Shown piece after piece: positions 40,170 to 49,419 of a stretch of 64,000 bases of DNA. Every line of letters starts with the position of its first letter. The first letter of the stretch is position 1. A program made the translations under genes and the position numbers. A model generated the notes under the pieces. That model had not been told where the DNA came from, searched no databases, and saw only the letters and a list, made by a program, of their open reading frames with translations. The stretch is from assembly GCF_009728735.1 (NCBI RefSeq), contig NZ_CP024636.1:1514863-1578862 (forward strand), in the 5' to 3' direction. This stretch comes from Pantoea phytobeneficialis (lineage in GTDB: Bacteria; Pseudomonadota; Gammaproteobacteria; Enterobacterales; Enterobacteriaceae).

Positions 40170-41093
40170 ATGTCTGTTCCTGCTTCTCGCCTTTTCCTGC
40201 GCCTGTCGCGTCAGGAACTTGTTCTGATCTTCATTACGATGGTCTGGGGTGGCACCTTTTTGGTGGTGCACCGCGCGATGGCGCACTCCGGTCCGTTCTT
40301 CTTTGTCGGTTTGCGCTTTGCCACCGCGGCGTTGCTGCTGGCTTTTTTCTTCCGTCGCTACCTCCGACAAACCACCTGGCTGGAGTGTAAAGCTGGCGCG
40401 TTGATTGGCCTGGCGATTGCGGGCGGCTATGGCTTACAAACCTGGGGTATGCAAACCATTTCCAGCAGCCAGTCTGCGTTCCTGACGGCGTTATATGTGC
40501 CGGTGGTTCCCTTGTTGCAGTGGCTGTTTTTACGCCGTCCTCCAGGGATGATGGCCTGGCTGGGCATCCTGCTGGCGTTTATCGGCTTGCTGCTGGTGGC
40601 CGGTCCACAGAATGGAGAACTGGCGCTGAACGCGGGTGAAATGGCGACATTGCTTAGCACCCTGGCGATTGCGGCGGAAATCATCCTGATCAGTCGCTTT
40701 GCCGGGCGGGTTGACGTGCGTCGTGTCACCCTGATCCAACTGGCGGTGGCCTCGGCTTGTGCCTTTATCTTTATGATTCCGAACGGGGAGTCGCTGCCAA
40801 GCCTGAGCATACCGCTGCTGTTGAGCGCGCTGGGTCTGGGGGCGGCCAGCGCATTGATTCAGGTCACCATGAACTGGGCACAGCGTAGCGTCTCGCCGAC
40901 ACGAGCCACCGTGATTTATGCCGGTGAACCGGTATGGGCAGGGGTGGTGGGGCGCATTGCGGGCGAACGCCTGCCTGCGGCAGCGCTACTCGGCGGTGCG
41001 TTGATTGTCTGCGGGGTGATCGTCAGTGAGTTGCGTATCAGGCGCAAAAAAGCGGTGCCGGATGTGGCACCGCAGGAGATACAGGAACCTTAA
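40170..41093 (+). CDS. EamA/DMT family transporter
   Basis: A 307-residue membrane protein with ten predicted helices in two EamA repeats (FITMVWGGTFLVVHRAMAHSGPFFFVGLRF; ...TRATVIYAGEPVWAGVVGRIAGERL). Members export small metabolites or drugs; the substrate is unknown. Start choice is uncertain: ATG 40170 fits the family N-terminus, while in-frame starts at 40140 and 40104 also exist and no strong ribosome site is visible. Its TAA overlaps the rutG stop (TTAA). Confidence 0.8.
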   Translation: MSVPASRLFLRLSRQELVLIFITMVWGGTFLVVHRAMAHSGPFFFVGLRFATAALLLAFFFRRYLRQTTWLECKAGALIGLAIAGGYGLQTWGMQTISSSQSAFLTALYVPVVPLLQWLFLRRPPGMMAWLGILLAFIGLLLVAGPQNGELALNAGEMATLLSTLAIAAEIILISRFAGRVDVRRVTLIQLAVASACAFIFMIPNGESLPSLSIPLLLSALGLGAASALIQVTMNWAQRSVSPTRATVIYAGEPVWAGVVGRIAGERLPAAALLGGALIVCGVIVSELRIRRKKAVPDVAPQEIQEP

Positions 41094-42418
41094 CTGTTTT
41101 GCCGTGCCGTCTGGTTCTCACCCACACCGGTTCCACGACGGCGCAGAATGGCGTTGAGAATGATCGCGCCAAAGGTGGCGGTGCCGATGCCCCCGAGGGT
41201 GAAGTTGCCAATTTTCAGCGCGAAATCCCCGGCACCCAGCACCAGCGTGGTCGCCACCATAATCAGGTTGCTGTTCTGGCTGAAATCCACATGGTTTTGC
41301 ACCCAGATACGGGCGCCAGCCACGGCAATCAAACCAAACACCACAATCGATGCGCCACCAATCACCGGGCCGGGAATGGTATGGATCAGCGCGCCAAATT
41401 TCGGTGAGAAACCCAGTACCAGCGCAATCAGGGCCGCCGCGACAAACGCCAGCGTTGAATAGACTTTGGTAACGGCCATCACGCCGATATTTTCCGCATA
41501 GGTGGTGACGCCGCTGCCGCCGATCGATCCGGAAAGCATGGTGGCGAGGCCATCACCGACAAAGGCGCGTCCCATCCAGGGATCGAGATTGCGCCCGGTC
41601 ATACCTGCTACCGCCTTGATATGTCCGAGGTTTTCCGCCACCAGAATGATCGCCACTGGCGCTATCATGACAATCGCCTGCATATCGAAAACCGGTGAGG
41701 TGGTATGCGGCAAGCCAAACCAGGCGGCATTGGCTACCCCGCTAAAATCGACCGGTTTGCCCAGCCCGAGACCATTGGTGAGCAGCGCGTAGATTGCCCA
41801 GGCGACAATCAACCCGACCAGAATCAGCAAACGTTGCACCATGCCGCGGGTAAATACCGCCACCAGACCGATGCACAGCACCGTCATCACCGCCATCCAG
41901 CTATCGAACATGGATGATGATACGCTGTGTACCGCAATCGGTGCGAGGTTCAGGCCGATTGCCATAACCACTGCGCCCGTCACCACCGGCGGCATCAGCC
42001 GTTCAATCCAGCCCGTCCCCGCCTTCATCACCACAAAACCGATCAGCGTGTACAGCGCACCACAGGCGATCACGCCACCGAGCGCCAGCGCCAGGTTGGG
42101 GTTCAGTCCCTGACCGTTGAAACCGGTGATGGCGATAATTACCCCAACAAAAGCGGCGCTGGAACCAAGATAGCTGGGTACGCGCCCGCCGGTGACCACA
42201 AAGAACAGCAGGGTGCCGATACCGGAAACCAGAATAGCCAGGTTTGGATCCAGCCCCATTAACAACGGCATCAGCACCGTTGCACCAAACATCGCCACAG
42301 CATGTTGCAGGCCCAGAATTAACGTCTGCCCGAGCGGCAGTGTTTCGTCCGGTGCAATCAACCCATTTTCAGTTAAGGCTGACTTTTTCTGCCAGCGGGG
42401 AAACCAGGAACTCGCCAT
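41090..42418 (-). CDS. rutG: Pyrimidine permease RutG
   Basis: A 442-residue nucleobase:cation symporter-2 (UraA/xanthine permease) family protein, the same length as E. coli RutG. Characteristic stretches are QHAVAMFGATVLMPLLMGLDPNLAIL and GDGLATMLSGSIGGSGVTTYAENIGVMAVTKVYS. It imports uracil or thymine. The ATG at 42418 follows CTGGAG; it is the last gene of the rut operon. Confidence 0.95.
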   Translation of the reverse strand: MASSWFPRWQKKSALTENGLIAPDETLPLGQTLILGLQHAVAMFGATVLMPLLMGLDPNLAILVSGIGTLLFFVVTGGRVPSYLGSSAAFVGVIIAITGFNGQGLNPNLALALGGVIACGALYTLIGFVVMKAGTGWIERLMPPVVTGAVVMAIGLNLAPIAVHSVSSSMFDSWMAVMTVLCIGLVAVFTRGMVQRLLILVGLIVAWAIYALLTNGLGLGKPVDFSGVANAAWFGLPHTTSPVFDMQAIVMIAPVAIILVAENLGHIKAVAGMTGRNLDPWMGRAFVGDGLATMLSGSIGGSGVTTYAENIGVMAVTKVYSTLAFVAAALIALVLGFSPKFGALIHTIPGPVIGGASIVVFGLIAVAGARIWVQNHVDFSQNSNLIMVATTLVLGAGDFALKIGNFTLGGIGTATFGAIILNAILRRRGTGVGENQTARQNS

Positions 42419-42463
42419 CGTCTTCTCCAGAGTGTCTGTGGAACCGGGCCGCACAGGGCGGCG

Positions 42464-42988
42464 TTAGCGGGCTTCCTGCCGTAAAAGATGCTGATATCCA
42501 CGGTCGAACCAGGCCAGGCCGTGCGGCTCATCATTGCGCACCAACGCCATGACCTCACAAAACAAAATGTCGTGCGTTCCTACGCTCACCACCTGGGAGA
42601 CTTTGCAATCAAACGACACCAGCGCGCCATTCAGCAGCGGTGAACCGCTGCTGAGCGTATGCCAGCGGGCGGCGAGAAAGCGATCCGCCATTGGTGTTTT
42701 ACCGCCAAACAGGGTGGAGAGATCTTCGTGCCCGGCGGCCAGCGTGTTGACGCACAGATAACCGTTATCGCGGAACACCGGCCAGACCGAAGCGGAGCGG
42801 TTGAGGCAAACCAGCAGCGTTGGCGGTGTGTCGGTAACGCTGCACACCGCGGAGGCGGTGAAACCGGCACGTCCGGCGGGGCCGTCGGTGGTAATGATAT
42901 TTACGGCGGCACCGAGGCGTGACATCGCATCGCGAAACACCTGGCGCTCGACCAACGGTAAATCAGGCGAGAGTTCATGCGTACTCAT
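42464..42988 (-). CDS. rutF: NADH:FMN oxidoreductase RutF
   Basis: A 174-residue flavin reductase of the HpaC/RutF split-barrel family that supplies reduced FMN to RutA. Recognised by [50 protein letters not shown]. Its start overlaps the rutD coding end by 14 bases. In E. coli rutE lies between rutD and rutF; here the overlap leaves no room for it. Confidence 0.94.
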   Translation of the reverse strand: MSTHELSPDLPLVERQVFRDAMSRLGAAVNIITTDGPAGRAGFTASAVCSVTDTPPTLLVCLNRSASVWPVFRDNGYLCVNTLAAGHEDLSTLFGGKTPMADRFLAARWHTLSSGSPLLNGALVSFDCKVSQVVSVGTHDILFCEVMALVRNDEPHGLAWFDRGYQHLLRQEAR

Positions 42989-43772
42989 CTTTGGCCTCCT
43001 TACGGGTTAGCCATTGCAGCAATAACGCATTGAAGTTTTCAGCATCGGTGACGCTCATGGCATGTCCTCCCCAGGCCATTTCGATCAGGCTGGCATTCGG
43101 CAAGGCGGCGGCCAGTTCGGGTGAGCAGCTCCACGGCACCAGCAGGTCATCCTGGCTGTAGATGGCCAGCACCGGTTGAGTGATCTTCGCTGCATGAGGA
43201 CGAAAATCGGCGCTTTTCAGGGCATGCAGCCGGCGTAACAGGTTTTCCATGCCCTGAAAATGTTGCACATGATGCGTGTCCTCTTGCTCCAGACGAGCCT
43301 GATTGCGCGCCATCCACTCCGCCGGATAGAGAAACAACGGCTGGGCACGGACAAAGGCTTCCACTCCGACATTCAGCAACAGATCCTGGCGAACCTGGAA
43401 GCAACGACGGGTATGGGCATTCAGCGATAACCAGCCGTTAATGACCACCACGCGTCCAACGCGTTGCGGATAATCCAGCGCCAGTTGCAGACCAATCAAA
43501 CCGCCAAGCGCGTGACCGATCAGATCAAAGCGCTCAATACCCTGCTGCTCCAGCGCTTCGGCCAACTCGGCGGCCATCATCGCCATGCTGTAGCCTTCCG
43601 GTAAGGTATCAGCACTGCGACCGGTGCCGCGTTGATCGTAGGTGACAACGCGATAATGCTGCTCCAGCGCCGCCAGTTGGGGCCGCCAGAAACCCGCAAC
43701 GCCGCCTAGACCAGAAGAGAGCACCAGGGTGGGCGCGTCTGCCGTCTGCAATCCCTGAATTTCCAGATGCAT
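42975..43772 (-). CDS. rutD: Alpha/beta hydrolase RutD (aminoacrylate/carbamate hydrolase)
   Basis: A 265-residue alpha/beta hydrolase. The nucleophile elbow reads GHALGG, with Ala in place of the usual Ser, as also in E. coli RutD; this is a family trait and not damage. RutD speeds breakdown of the carbamate or aminoacrylate product in pyrimidine catabolism. The start overlaps the rutC stop by 1 base. Confidence 0.94.
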   Translation of the reverse strand: MHLEIQGLQTADAPTLVLSSGLGGVAGFWRPQLAALEQHYRVVTYDQRGTGRSADTLPEGYSMAMMAAELAEALEQQGIERFDLIGHALGGLIGLQLALDYPQRVGRVVVINGWLSLNAHTRRCFQVRQDLLLNVGVEAFVRAQPLFLYPAEWMARNQARLEQEDTHHVQHFQGMENLLRRLHALKSADFRPHAAKITQPVLAIYSQDDLLVPWSCSPELAAALPNASLIEMAWGGHAMSVTDAENFNALLLQWLTRKEAKDEYA

Positions 43773-44167
43773 TACGCCTCCTGTTTGCCGATGTGCGCCA
43801 CGGTGGCGATTTCGATCAGCGCATCAGGTTTCACCAGGCCGCATTGAATGCAGTAACGCGCCGGTTTATCACCGGGGAAATATTCGGCATACACCTGATT
43901 AATCGCGGCGTAGTTACTCCAGTCGGTGAGGAAAATCGAGTTGAAGGTAACGTCGTCCATAGTACCCCCTGCGGTTTCAATCACTTTTTTGATGGTCTCA
44001 AGGACGTGGCGCGCCTGGGCCGCGGCATCACCGACGTGGACGACGTTATTTTGCGCATCAAATGGCAGGGTGCCGGAGACATACACCACACCATCGGCGA
44101 GCGTACCAGGGACAAACGGGGCAATTGGCGTGGAGGTTCCGGGCGGAATAATGACACTTTTTGGCAT
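43772..44167 (-). CDS. rutC: RidA family protein RutC
   Basis: A 131-residue YjgF/RidA (Rid) family protein, [37 protein letters not shown]. It is assigned to 3-aminoacrylate deamination or peroxyaminoacrylate handling in the Rut pathway. The C-terminal [25 protein letters not shown] matches RutC. Separated from rutB by 49 bases. Confidence 0.95.
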   Translation of the reverse strand: MPKSVIIPPGTSTPIAPFVPGTLADGVVYVSGTLPFDAQNNVVHVGDAAAQARHVLETIKKVIETAGGTMDDVTFNSIFLTDWSNYAAINQVYAEYFPGDKPARYCIQCGLVKPDALIEIATVAHIGKQEA

Positions 44168-44216
44168 GGCGAAGTCTTCCTTATCGTTGTTTTTGCAGGT
44201 GAAAATTATCGGGATA

Positions 44217-44927
44217 TCAGGCTTTTAATGCTTCACAGAACGTCTCGGTATCACTGACCCAACCGAAAAACGTTTCGATATTAAAGATGGCTGCCTGCTG
44301 GGCGAAGGGCGGGCCAGCCTGATAGGTAGCGTCTTCCAGCACGACGCCAAAATATTCCAGGAAGAAGCCATCTCGCAGCGTCGATTCCACGCAGACATTG
44401 GTGGCGATGCCGGTAAACACCAGATGGCGAATGCCACGGCTGCGCAGCATGCTGTCGAGCGGGGTATTGAAAAAGCCGCTGTAGCGCGGTTTAGGCAGCA
44501 CGATATCACCGGGTTGCGGCACCAGTTCATCCACCAGCGCATAATCCCAGCCGCCTTTCGCCAACAACGTGCCCTGCAATTCCGGGCGTTTACGCATGGT
44601 TTTTAACGCATTGGATTTGTGAAAGTTGGGTGAACCGGCATCGCCCGCTTCGACATATTGGTTATCCCAGCCATTCTGAAACCAGATGATCTGGATGCCT
44701 GCTGCTCGGGCAGCGGTCACCGCCTGGTGAATTTTGGCGATCACCGGTTTAGTGGCGGAGACATCAAAACCCGCCAAATCGAGGTAGCCGCCTTCGGTGG
44801 CATAGGCGTTCTGCATATCCACCACAATCAACGCGCTCTGCGCAGGGGGGAAGGCGATCGCTTCCGGGCGGGCTGGCAAGGTGACCTGCGGTAAAGTCGA
44901 GGTATGGGCGCAAACAACGGTATTCAT
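44217..44927 (-). CDS. rutB: Ureidoacrylate amidohydrolase RutB
   Basis: A 236-residue isochorismatase-like cysteine hydrolase that splits ureidoacrylate (or its peracid) to aminoacrylate and carbamate. The Asp-Lys-Cys triad is visible: Asp37 in VVDMQN, Lys in [10 protein letters not shown], and Cys in [10 protein letters not shown]. It overlaps the rutA stop by 1 base. Confidence 0.95.
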   Translation of the reverse strand: MNTVVCAHTSTLPQVTLPARPEAIAFPPAQSALIVVDMQNAYATEGGYLDLAGFDVSATKPVIAKIHQAVTAARAAGIQIIWFQNGWDNQYVEAGDAGSPNFHKSNALKTMRKRPELQGTLLAKGGWDYALVDELVPQPGDIVLPKPRYSGFFNTPLDSMLRSRGIRHLVFTGIATNVCVESTLRDGFFLEYFGVVLEDATYQAGPPFAQQAAIFNIETFFGWVSDTETFCEALKA

Positions 44928-46018
44928 CAGGCAACCTCCTTCTGCGATTCAATCAAAGCATGACGGCACTGCATCAAGGGCTGAATAAATTGACCAAACT
45001 CTTCGATTCCTTGCAGGAAATCGTCAAAAGTCAGCAGCACACCCTGGGTTCCTTCTACCTCTGCAACTTCATCCAACATTCGTGCCACGTTGGCATAAGA
45101 ACCGACCAGCGTGCCCATATTGATATTCACCGCAGAGGTGGGATCGGCCATCTGGCGCACGTTGGTATCACTGCCGGATTTCGTGTCCTGCTGGCTTTGC
45201 GTGGTCAGCCAGGCGAGGGCCTCTTCATCAGCCCCGGCTTTGTAGTGCTCCCATTTGGCGCGTGCGGCTTCATCCGTTTCCGCGGCGATGATCATAAACA
45301 GCACATAGGAACCGACATCGCGGCCTGCCTGGTCGGCAGCCTGTTTCATGCGTGCGGCCGTCGGGGCGAAGGCGGTTGGCGTGTTAACACCTTTGCCGAA
45401 GCAGAAGTTGTAGTCAGCGTGCTGGGCAGAAAACGCCATCCCGGCATCGCTTTGTCCCGCGCAAATCACCTTCATCGGTTTTTGCGGCTGCGGGCTGAGG
45501 CGGCAGTCATTCATGGTGAAAAACTCACCTTTAAAATCACTCTGGCCATTGCCCCATAAATCTCGCAGCACGGTGACGTATTCGGTGAGGTATTGGTAAC
45601 GACTGGCGAAGTAGTCATCACCGGGCCACAGGCCCATTTGCTCATACTCTGGCTTTTGCCAGCCGGTCACGAGGTTGACGCCAAAGCGGCCATTGGAGAT
45701 TGAGTCGATGGTCGAGGCCATGCGCGCCACAATCGCCGGTGGCAGCGTCAGGGTGGCGGCGGTGGCATAGATTTCAATACGCGAAGTCACCGCCGCCAGT
45801 CCGGCCATCAGGGTGAAGGATTCGAGGTTATGGTCCCAGAACTCGGTTTTACCGCCGAAGCCGCGCAGTTTGATCATCGAAAGCGCGAAGTCGAAATGGT
45901 AGTGCTCCGCTTTCTGCACAATCGCTTTGTTCAGCTCAAAAGTCGGCTTGTACTGGGGGGCATGGGTGGAGATTAACCAGCCATTGTTACCAATCGGGAT
46001 AAAGACGCCAATTTTCAT
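44927..46018 (-). CDS. rutA: Pyrimidine monooxygenase RutA
   Basis: A 363-residue flavin-dependent luciferase-like monooxygenase that opens the uracil ring between N3 and C4. Very close to E. coli RutA from [23 protein letters not shown] onward. The frame runs 71 codons further upstream, but ATG 46018 follows GAGAGG and is the family start. It is the first gene of rutABCDFG, transcribed from a sigma-54-type promoter at 46107-46122. Confidence 0.96.
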   Translation of the reverse strand: MKIGVFIPIGNNGWLISTHAPQYKPTFELNKAIVQKAEHYHFDFALSMIKLRGFGGKTEFWDHNLESFTLMAGLAAVTSRIEIYATAATLTLPPAIVARMASTIDSISNGRFGVNLVTGWQKPEYEQMGLWPGDDYFASRYQYLTEYVTVLRDLWGNGQSDFKGEFFTMNDCRLSPQPQKPMKVICAGQSDAGMAFSAQHADYNFCFGKGVNTPTAFAPTAARMKQAADQAGRDVGSYVLFMIIAAETDEAARAKWEHYKAGADEEALAWLTTQSQQDTKSGSDTNVRQMADPTSAVNINMGTLVGSYANVARMLDEVAEVEGTQGVLLTFDDFLQGIEEFGQFIQPLMQCRHALIESQKEVA

Positions 46019-46106
46019 GTGAAACCTCTCAGCAAAGAACGGGGGTTGTTTCACGCGCTGCGTTGCGTCCTGCTTGCTCCCTGCCGGCGGCGCTCGTTCA
46101 CAAAAT

Positions 46107-46122
46107 TGCAAAGCCTGTGCCA
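46107..46122 (-). promoter_or_regulatory. Sigma-54 promoter of the rut operon
   Basis: On the minus strand TGGCACAGGCTTTGCA matches the -24/-12 consensus TGGCACN5TTGCW perfectly, about 90 bases upstream of rutA. In E. coli rut is NtrC/sigma-54 dependent, so this site fits nitrogen-limitation control. Confidence 0.88.
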
Positions 46123-46184
46123 CATTTTTAAATGCCATAGATAACAATGTGTTAAAAATGACGCTTAAGATAAATTGGATTGAG

Positions 46185-46210
46185 TGGTCCGTTTTGGACC
46201 ATCCGGTCAA
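46185..46210. promoter_or_regulatory. RutR-type operator(s) between rutA and rutR
   Basis: On the minus strand TTGACCGGATGGTCCAA (46194-46210) is one mismatch from the RutR pattern TTGACCN4GGTCAA. An overlapping dyad TGGTCC-GTTTT-GGACCA occupies 46185-46201. GAGTGGTC recurs near 46232. These lie upstream of the sigma-54 promoter in the divergent rutA-rutR gap. Confidence 0.7.
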
Positions 46211-46324
46211 AACAATCTGCACATTTTTCATGCGTGAGTGGTCAAAAAAGGTGCAGGGTCATTATTAGGCAGGAGCGGAGGCCTTTGTTATGATGCCTCT
46301 ACGCAGGATGGATGAGGTAACAGT

Positions 46325-46960
46325 GTGAAAAGCGATGAAAAAAAGCCCACGCGTCGGTCACGCGCGGTTGCGGCAAAACGGGCGGCGATTCTTGAAGCGG
46401 CGCTGACCTTCTTTTCGCAATACGGTATTCATGGCACCAGTCTCGATAAAGTGGCCGAGCGTGCCGATGTGTCAAAAACCAATCTGCTTTATTACTATCC
46501 CTCAAAAGAAGCCCTCTATATTGCGGTACTGAAAGAGATTCTGGATGTCTGGCTGGCTCCGCTGCGCGCACTGCGCCACGATCAGGAGCCACTGACCGCG
46601 ATCCGCCGCTATATCCGCCTGAAACTGGAAGTCTCACGCGACCACCCTCAGGCGTCACGCCTGTTCTGCCTGGAGATGTTACAAGGTGCTCCTCTGCTGA
46701 AAGGTGAACTGGCGGGCGATTTGAAAACGCTGGTGGATGAAAAGGCGGCGATCATTGAACAGTGGATCGCGGAAGGACGGTTGGCGGGCGTACGGCCACA
46801 GCATCTGTTTTTTCTGCTGTGGGCAACCACCCAGCATTACGCCGATTTCGCCTCGCAGGTTGAGGCTATCACCGGGCAGACGCTGAATGATCCCGCGTTC
46901 TTTGAGCAGACCGTCGATAACGTGCAGCGCATGATCATAGAAGGTATCCGCGTGCGTTAA
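46325..46960 (+). CDS. rutR: TetR-family regulator RutR
   Basis: A 211-residue repressor with N-terminal TetR helix-turn-helix (ILEAALTFFSQYGIHGTSLDKVAERADVSKTNLLYYYPSKEALY) and the YcdC-type C-terminal ligand domain. In E. coli it senses uracil and controls rut and pyrimidine genes. The start is GTG at 46325 after GATGAGG. A strong terminator follows at 47001. Confidence 0.95.
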   Translation: MKSDEKKPTRRSRAVAAKRAAILEAALTFFSQYGIHGTSLDKVAERADVSKTNLLYYYPSKEALYIAVLKEILDVWLAPLRALRHDQEPLTAIRRYIRLKLEVSRDHPQASRLFCLEMLQGAPLLKGELAGDLKTLVDEKAAIIEQWIAEGRLAGVRPQHLFFLLWATTQHYADFASQVEAITGQTLNDPAFFEQTVDNVQRMIIEGIRVR

Positions 46961-47000
46961 ACCGGAGAGGGCACTGAGGACGTTGCAGGAAAGATGATTA

Positions 47001-47034
47001 AAATTAAGGCCCGATGATCGGGCCTTAATTTTTT
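47001..47034. terminator. Bidirectional terminator between rutR and cycA
   Basis: AAATTAAGGCCCG-ATGAT-CGGGCCTTAATTT, a perfect 13-base-pair stem followed by TTT, between convergent genes. Confidence 0.92.
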
Positions 47035-47042
47035 CAGGGATA

Positions 47043-48434
47043 TCAGGCTTTACGACGACGCAGTAACCAGCCCATGGTCAGGATGACAAACCACAACGGC
47101 GTTACCATCAACGCCTGACGGGTATCCTCCTGGAGGGTCAGCAACACCAGTACAAAGGCGAAGAATGCCATACACACCCAACACATGAATTTGCCCAGCG
47201 GCATTTTAAAGGCAGATTCAGCGTGACGTTGTGGATGTTGTTTACGGTAAGCCAGATAGCTACACAGAATGATGGTCCAGACAAACATAAACAGAATCGC
47301 TGACACCGTGGTCACCAGTGTGAACACCGTCATCACATCCGGAATCAGATAAATCAACGCGACGCCACCAAGCAGGCACAGGCAGGAAAAGAACAGGCCG
47401 GTGGTCGGTACAGCGCGAGCGGATAAACGTCCAAATGCCTTATGCGCAACCCCTTGTTCTGCCAGGCCAAACAACATCCGGCTGGTGGAAAAGATGCCGC
47501 TGTTAGCGGAGGAGGCAGCTGACGTCAGCACCACAAAGTTGACGATGCTGGCGGCGGCAGGCAGGCCGATCAGAACAAACATTTCTACGAACGGGCTGCG
47601 GTCGGCCAGTACCTGGTTCCAGGGTGTTACCGCCATAATCACCATCAGCGCCAACACGTAAAACATAATCACGCGCAGCGGAATCGCATTGATGGCGCGG
47701 GGCAATACTTTGTGGGGATCATGGGTTTCCGCCGCAGCCGTACCCACCAGTTCAATGCCGACAAAGGCAAAAACCGCAATCTGGAAACCGGCAAAGAAGC
47801 CGCTCAAGCCTTTTGGAAACATGCCACCATGATCCCAGATATTGCTCAGTGAGGCAGTGCCGCCACCAGGGGAGGGATAGTGCATGGCGACCAGCACCAC
47901 ACCGGTGATGATCAACGCAACGATAGCGACAATTTTGATGATGGCGAACCAGAACTCCATTTCACCAAACAGTTTCACGGTGGCGATATTCAGCGTCAGA
48001 AAAACGAAGACGCAGAGCAGGGCACTCATCCAGATCGAGAAGTCAGGGAACCAGAGCTGAAAATAGGCACTGATGGCGACCACATCGGCGATGCCGGTAA
48101 CCACCCAACAGAACCAGTAGGTCCAGCCGGTGAAATACCCGGCCCAGGGGCCAAGCAGGTCGGCGGCAAAATCACTGAAGGATTTATATTCCAGGTTGGA
48201 GAGCAGTAGCTCACCCATTGCACGCATCACAAAGAACAGCATAAATCCGATGATCATATAGACGAAAATGATCGAGGGGCCGGCGAGGCTGATGGTTTTA
48301 CCGGAGCCCATAAATAATCCGGTACCGATGGCTCCGCCAATGGCGATCAACTGAATATGGCGATTGTGCAGATTTCGTTGCAGCTTGTCGGGCTGCTCAG
48401 CGCTAAGCAGCGCCTCTTTAGATTGGTCAACCAT
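47043..48434 (-). CDS. cycA: D-serine/D-alanine/glycine permease
   Basis: A 463-residue amino acid-polyamine-organocation family permease with 12 helices. The start region RNLHNRHIQLIAIGGAIGTGLFMGSGKTISLAGPSIIFVYMIIG and the long middle region are close to E. coli CycA (470 residues). It imports glycine, D-alanine, D-serine and cycloserine by proton symport. In E. coli cycA is at a distant locus; here it sits tail to tail with rutR. The start follows AGGAAAG. Confidence 0.93.
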   Translation of the reverse strand: MVDQSKEALLSAEQPDKLQRNLHNRHIQLIAIGGAIGTGLFMGSGKTISLAGPSIIFVYMIIGFMLFFVMRAMGELLLSNLEYKSFSDFAADLLGPWAGYFTGWTYWFCWVVTGIADVVAISAYFQLWFPDFSIWMSALLCVFVFLTLNIATVKLFGEMEFWFAIIKIVAIVALIITGVVLVAMHYPSPGGGTASLSNIWDHGGMFPKGLSGFFAGFQIAVFAFVGIELVGTAAAETHDPHKVLPRAINAIPLRVIMFYVLALMVIMAVTPWNQVLADRSPFVEMFVLIGLPAAASIVNFVVLTSAASSANSGIFSTSRMLFGLAEQGVAHKAFGRLSARAVPTTGLFFSCLCLLGGVALIYLIPDVMTVFTLVTTVSAILFMFVWTIILCSYLAYRKQHPQRHAESAFKMPLGKFMCWVCMAFFAFVLVLLTLQEDTRQALMVTPLWFVILTMGWLLRRRKA

Positions 48435-48485
48435 AAAGATTTCTTTCCTGTCTTGATGTCGTGTCAGCTCTGCTGGCTGTTAGAT

Positions 48486-48503
48486 AACGTGCTGTTGCAC
48501 GTT
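48486..48503 (-). other. Hairpin in the cycA leader
   Basis: AACGTGC-TGTT-GCACGTT, a perfect 7-base-pair stem about 50 bases upstream of the cycA start on its strand. In E. coli the cycA leader is a GcvB sRNA target; a link here is only a guess. Confidence 0.4.
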
Positions 48504-48718
48504 GTGAGATGGCATAAGATAGTGGAACAGCAGCAACTTTCGGTAATTGTTTTTTAACAACTGTGACCTTTTACGCGCTTTGCTCTGTCAGTAAATATTT
48601 ACACAGTACAATCTTCCGTCAGTATGGGTAAAAAGTCAGCAGTTTCAGTGCGTATCCTCCATTCCTCCTGCTATAGCAGCTACCTTTGTGATACTCGCGG
48701 TATGACCAGAGGGGTGTT

Positions 48719-49417
48719 ATGCGCATATTGCTAATGATTATTTTGTTGGTGCTTGCTGGCTGGTGGAGTCTGCCGTGGTTGCTACAGCATCTGCCGCCGG
48801 GCTGGAATCCCTTTACCCCGCTAGCCGTGACCGATCCACCGGGTTGGTTGACGCGTTACAAAATCAAACGACTGGCAGGTGATCCTGCTGCTTGTCTGGA
48901 TGTGATGCGCCGGGCGCAGCGGAGTGGCAAGGTGCAGTTCAGTGAGGAACCCACACGGCAAGGGGCATGCCCGCTGGCGCAGCCACTGCGTGTTAGCAGT
49001 TTTGGTGCGGTGATGCTCAGCAGCAGTTTTCTCGCCAGCTGCCCACTGGCAGTGGCAAGTACGATGTATGTAGTGCAAAGCCAGGCGGAGTTACAACAGG
49101 CAGGGATCAACAGTCCATTGCAGCGTATTGCGCATGTTGGCAGTTATGCCTGTCGCAATATTTATCATCGTCAGGAGGGACGTTTAAGCGAGCATGCGAC
49201 GGCAGATGCCTGGGATATTACGGGATTTCAACTGGCGAACGGACGTTGGTTACGGGTGGAGAAGCACTGGCAACAGCCGCAGGACGCCTCAGCCGCATTA
49301 CATGCGCTATGGCAGAATGGTTGTGCCAACTTCGGCAATGCGCTTGGCCCTGATTACAATGCCGCACATGCCAGCCATTTTCATTTTGGCATGCGCGGAA
49401 GCGGCTATTGTCGCTGA
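48719..49417 (+). CDS. Extensin-like C-terminal domain protein
   Basis: A 232-residue protein with one N-terminal membrane helix (MRILLMIILLVLAGWWSLPWLL) and a periplasmic extensin-like domain. The domain is marked by CP...VSSFGAVMLSSSF, GSYACRNIYHRQEGRLSEHATADAWDITGFQL and a C-terminal HASHFHFGMRGSGYCR, with histidines and aspartate in an M15-peptidase-like arrangement. Such proteins may act on peptidoglycan, but activity is unproven. The start follows GAGGGG. It converges with the next gene (2 bases between stops). Confidence 0.8.
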   Translation: MRILLMIILLVLAGWWSLPWLLQHLPPGWNPFTPLAVTDPPGWLTRYKIKRLAGDPAACLDVMRRAQRSGKVQFSEEPTRQGACPLAQPLRVSSFGAVMLSSSFLASCPLAVASTMYVVQSQAELQQAGINSPLQRIAHVGSYACRNIYHRQEGRLSEHATADAWDITGFQLANGRWLRVEKHWQQPQDASAALHALWQNGCANFGNALGPDYNAAHASHFHFGMRGSGYCR

Positions 49418-49419
49418 GT

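Larger units (their letters stand above)
46019..46324. other. 306-base divergent control region rutA-rutR
   Basis: Contains the rutA leader, the sigma-54 promoter, RutR-like operators and probable NtrC-binding DNA further upstream (TGCACC near 46252 is one candidate half-site). No gene is seen. Confidence 0.6.

Noticed and set aside
43500..43530. GHALGG in RutD as a damaged active site
   Set aside because: E. coli RutD has the same Ala in the nucleophile position, so it is a family trait.
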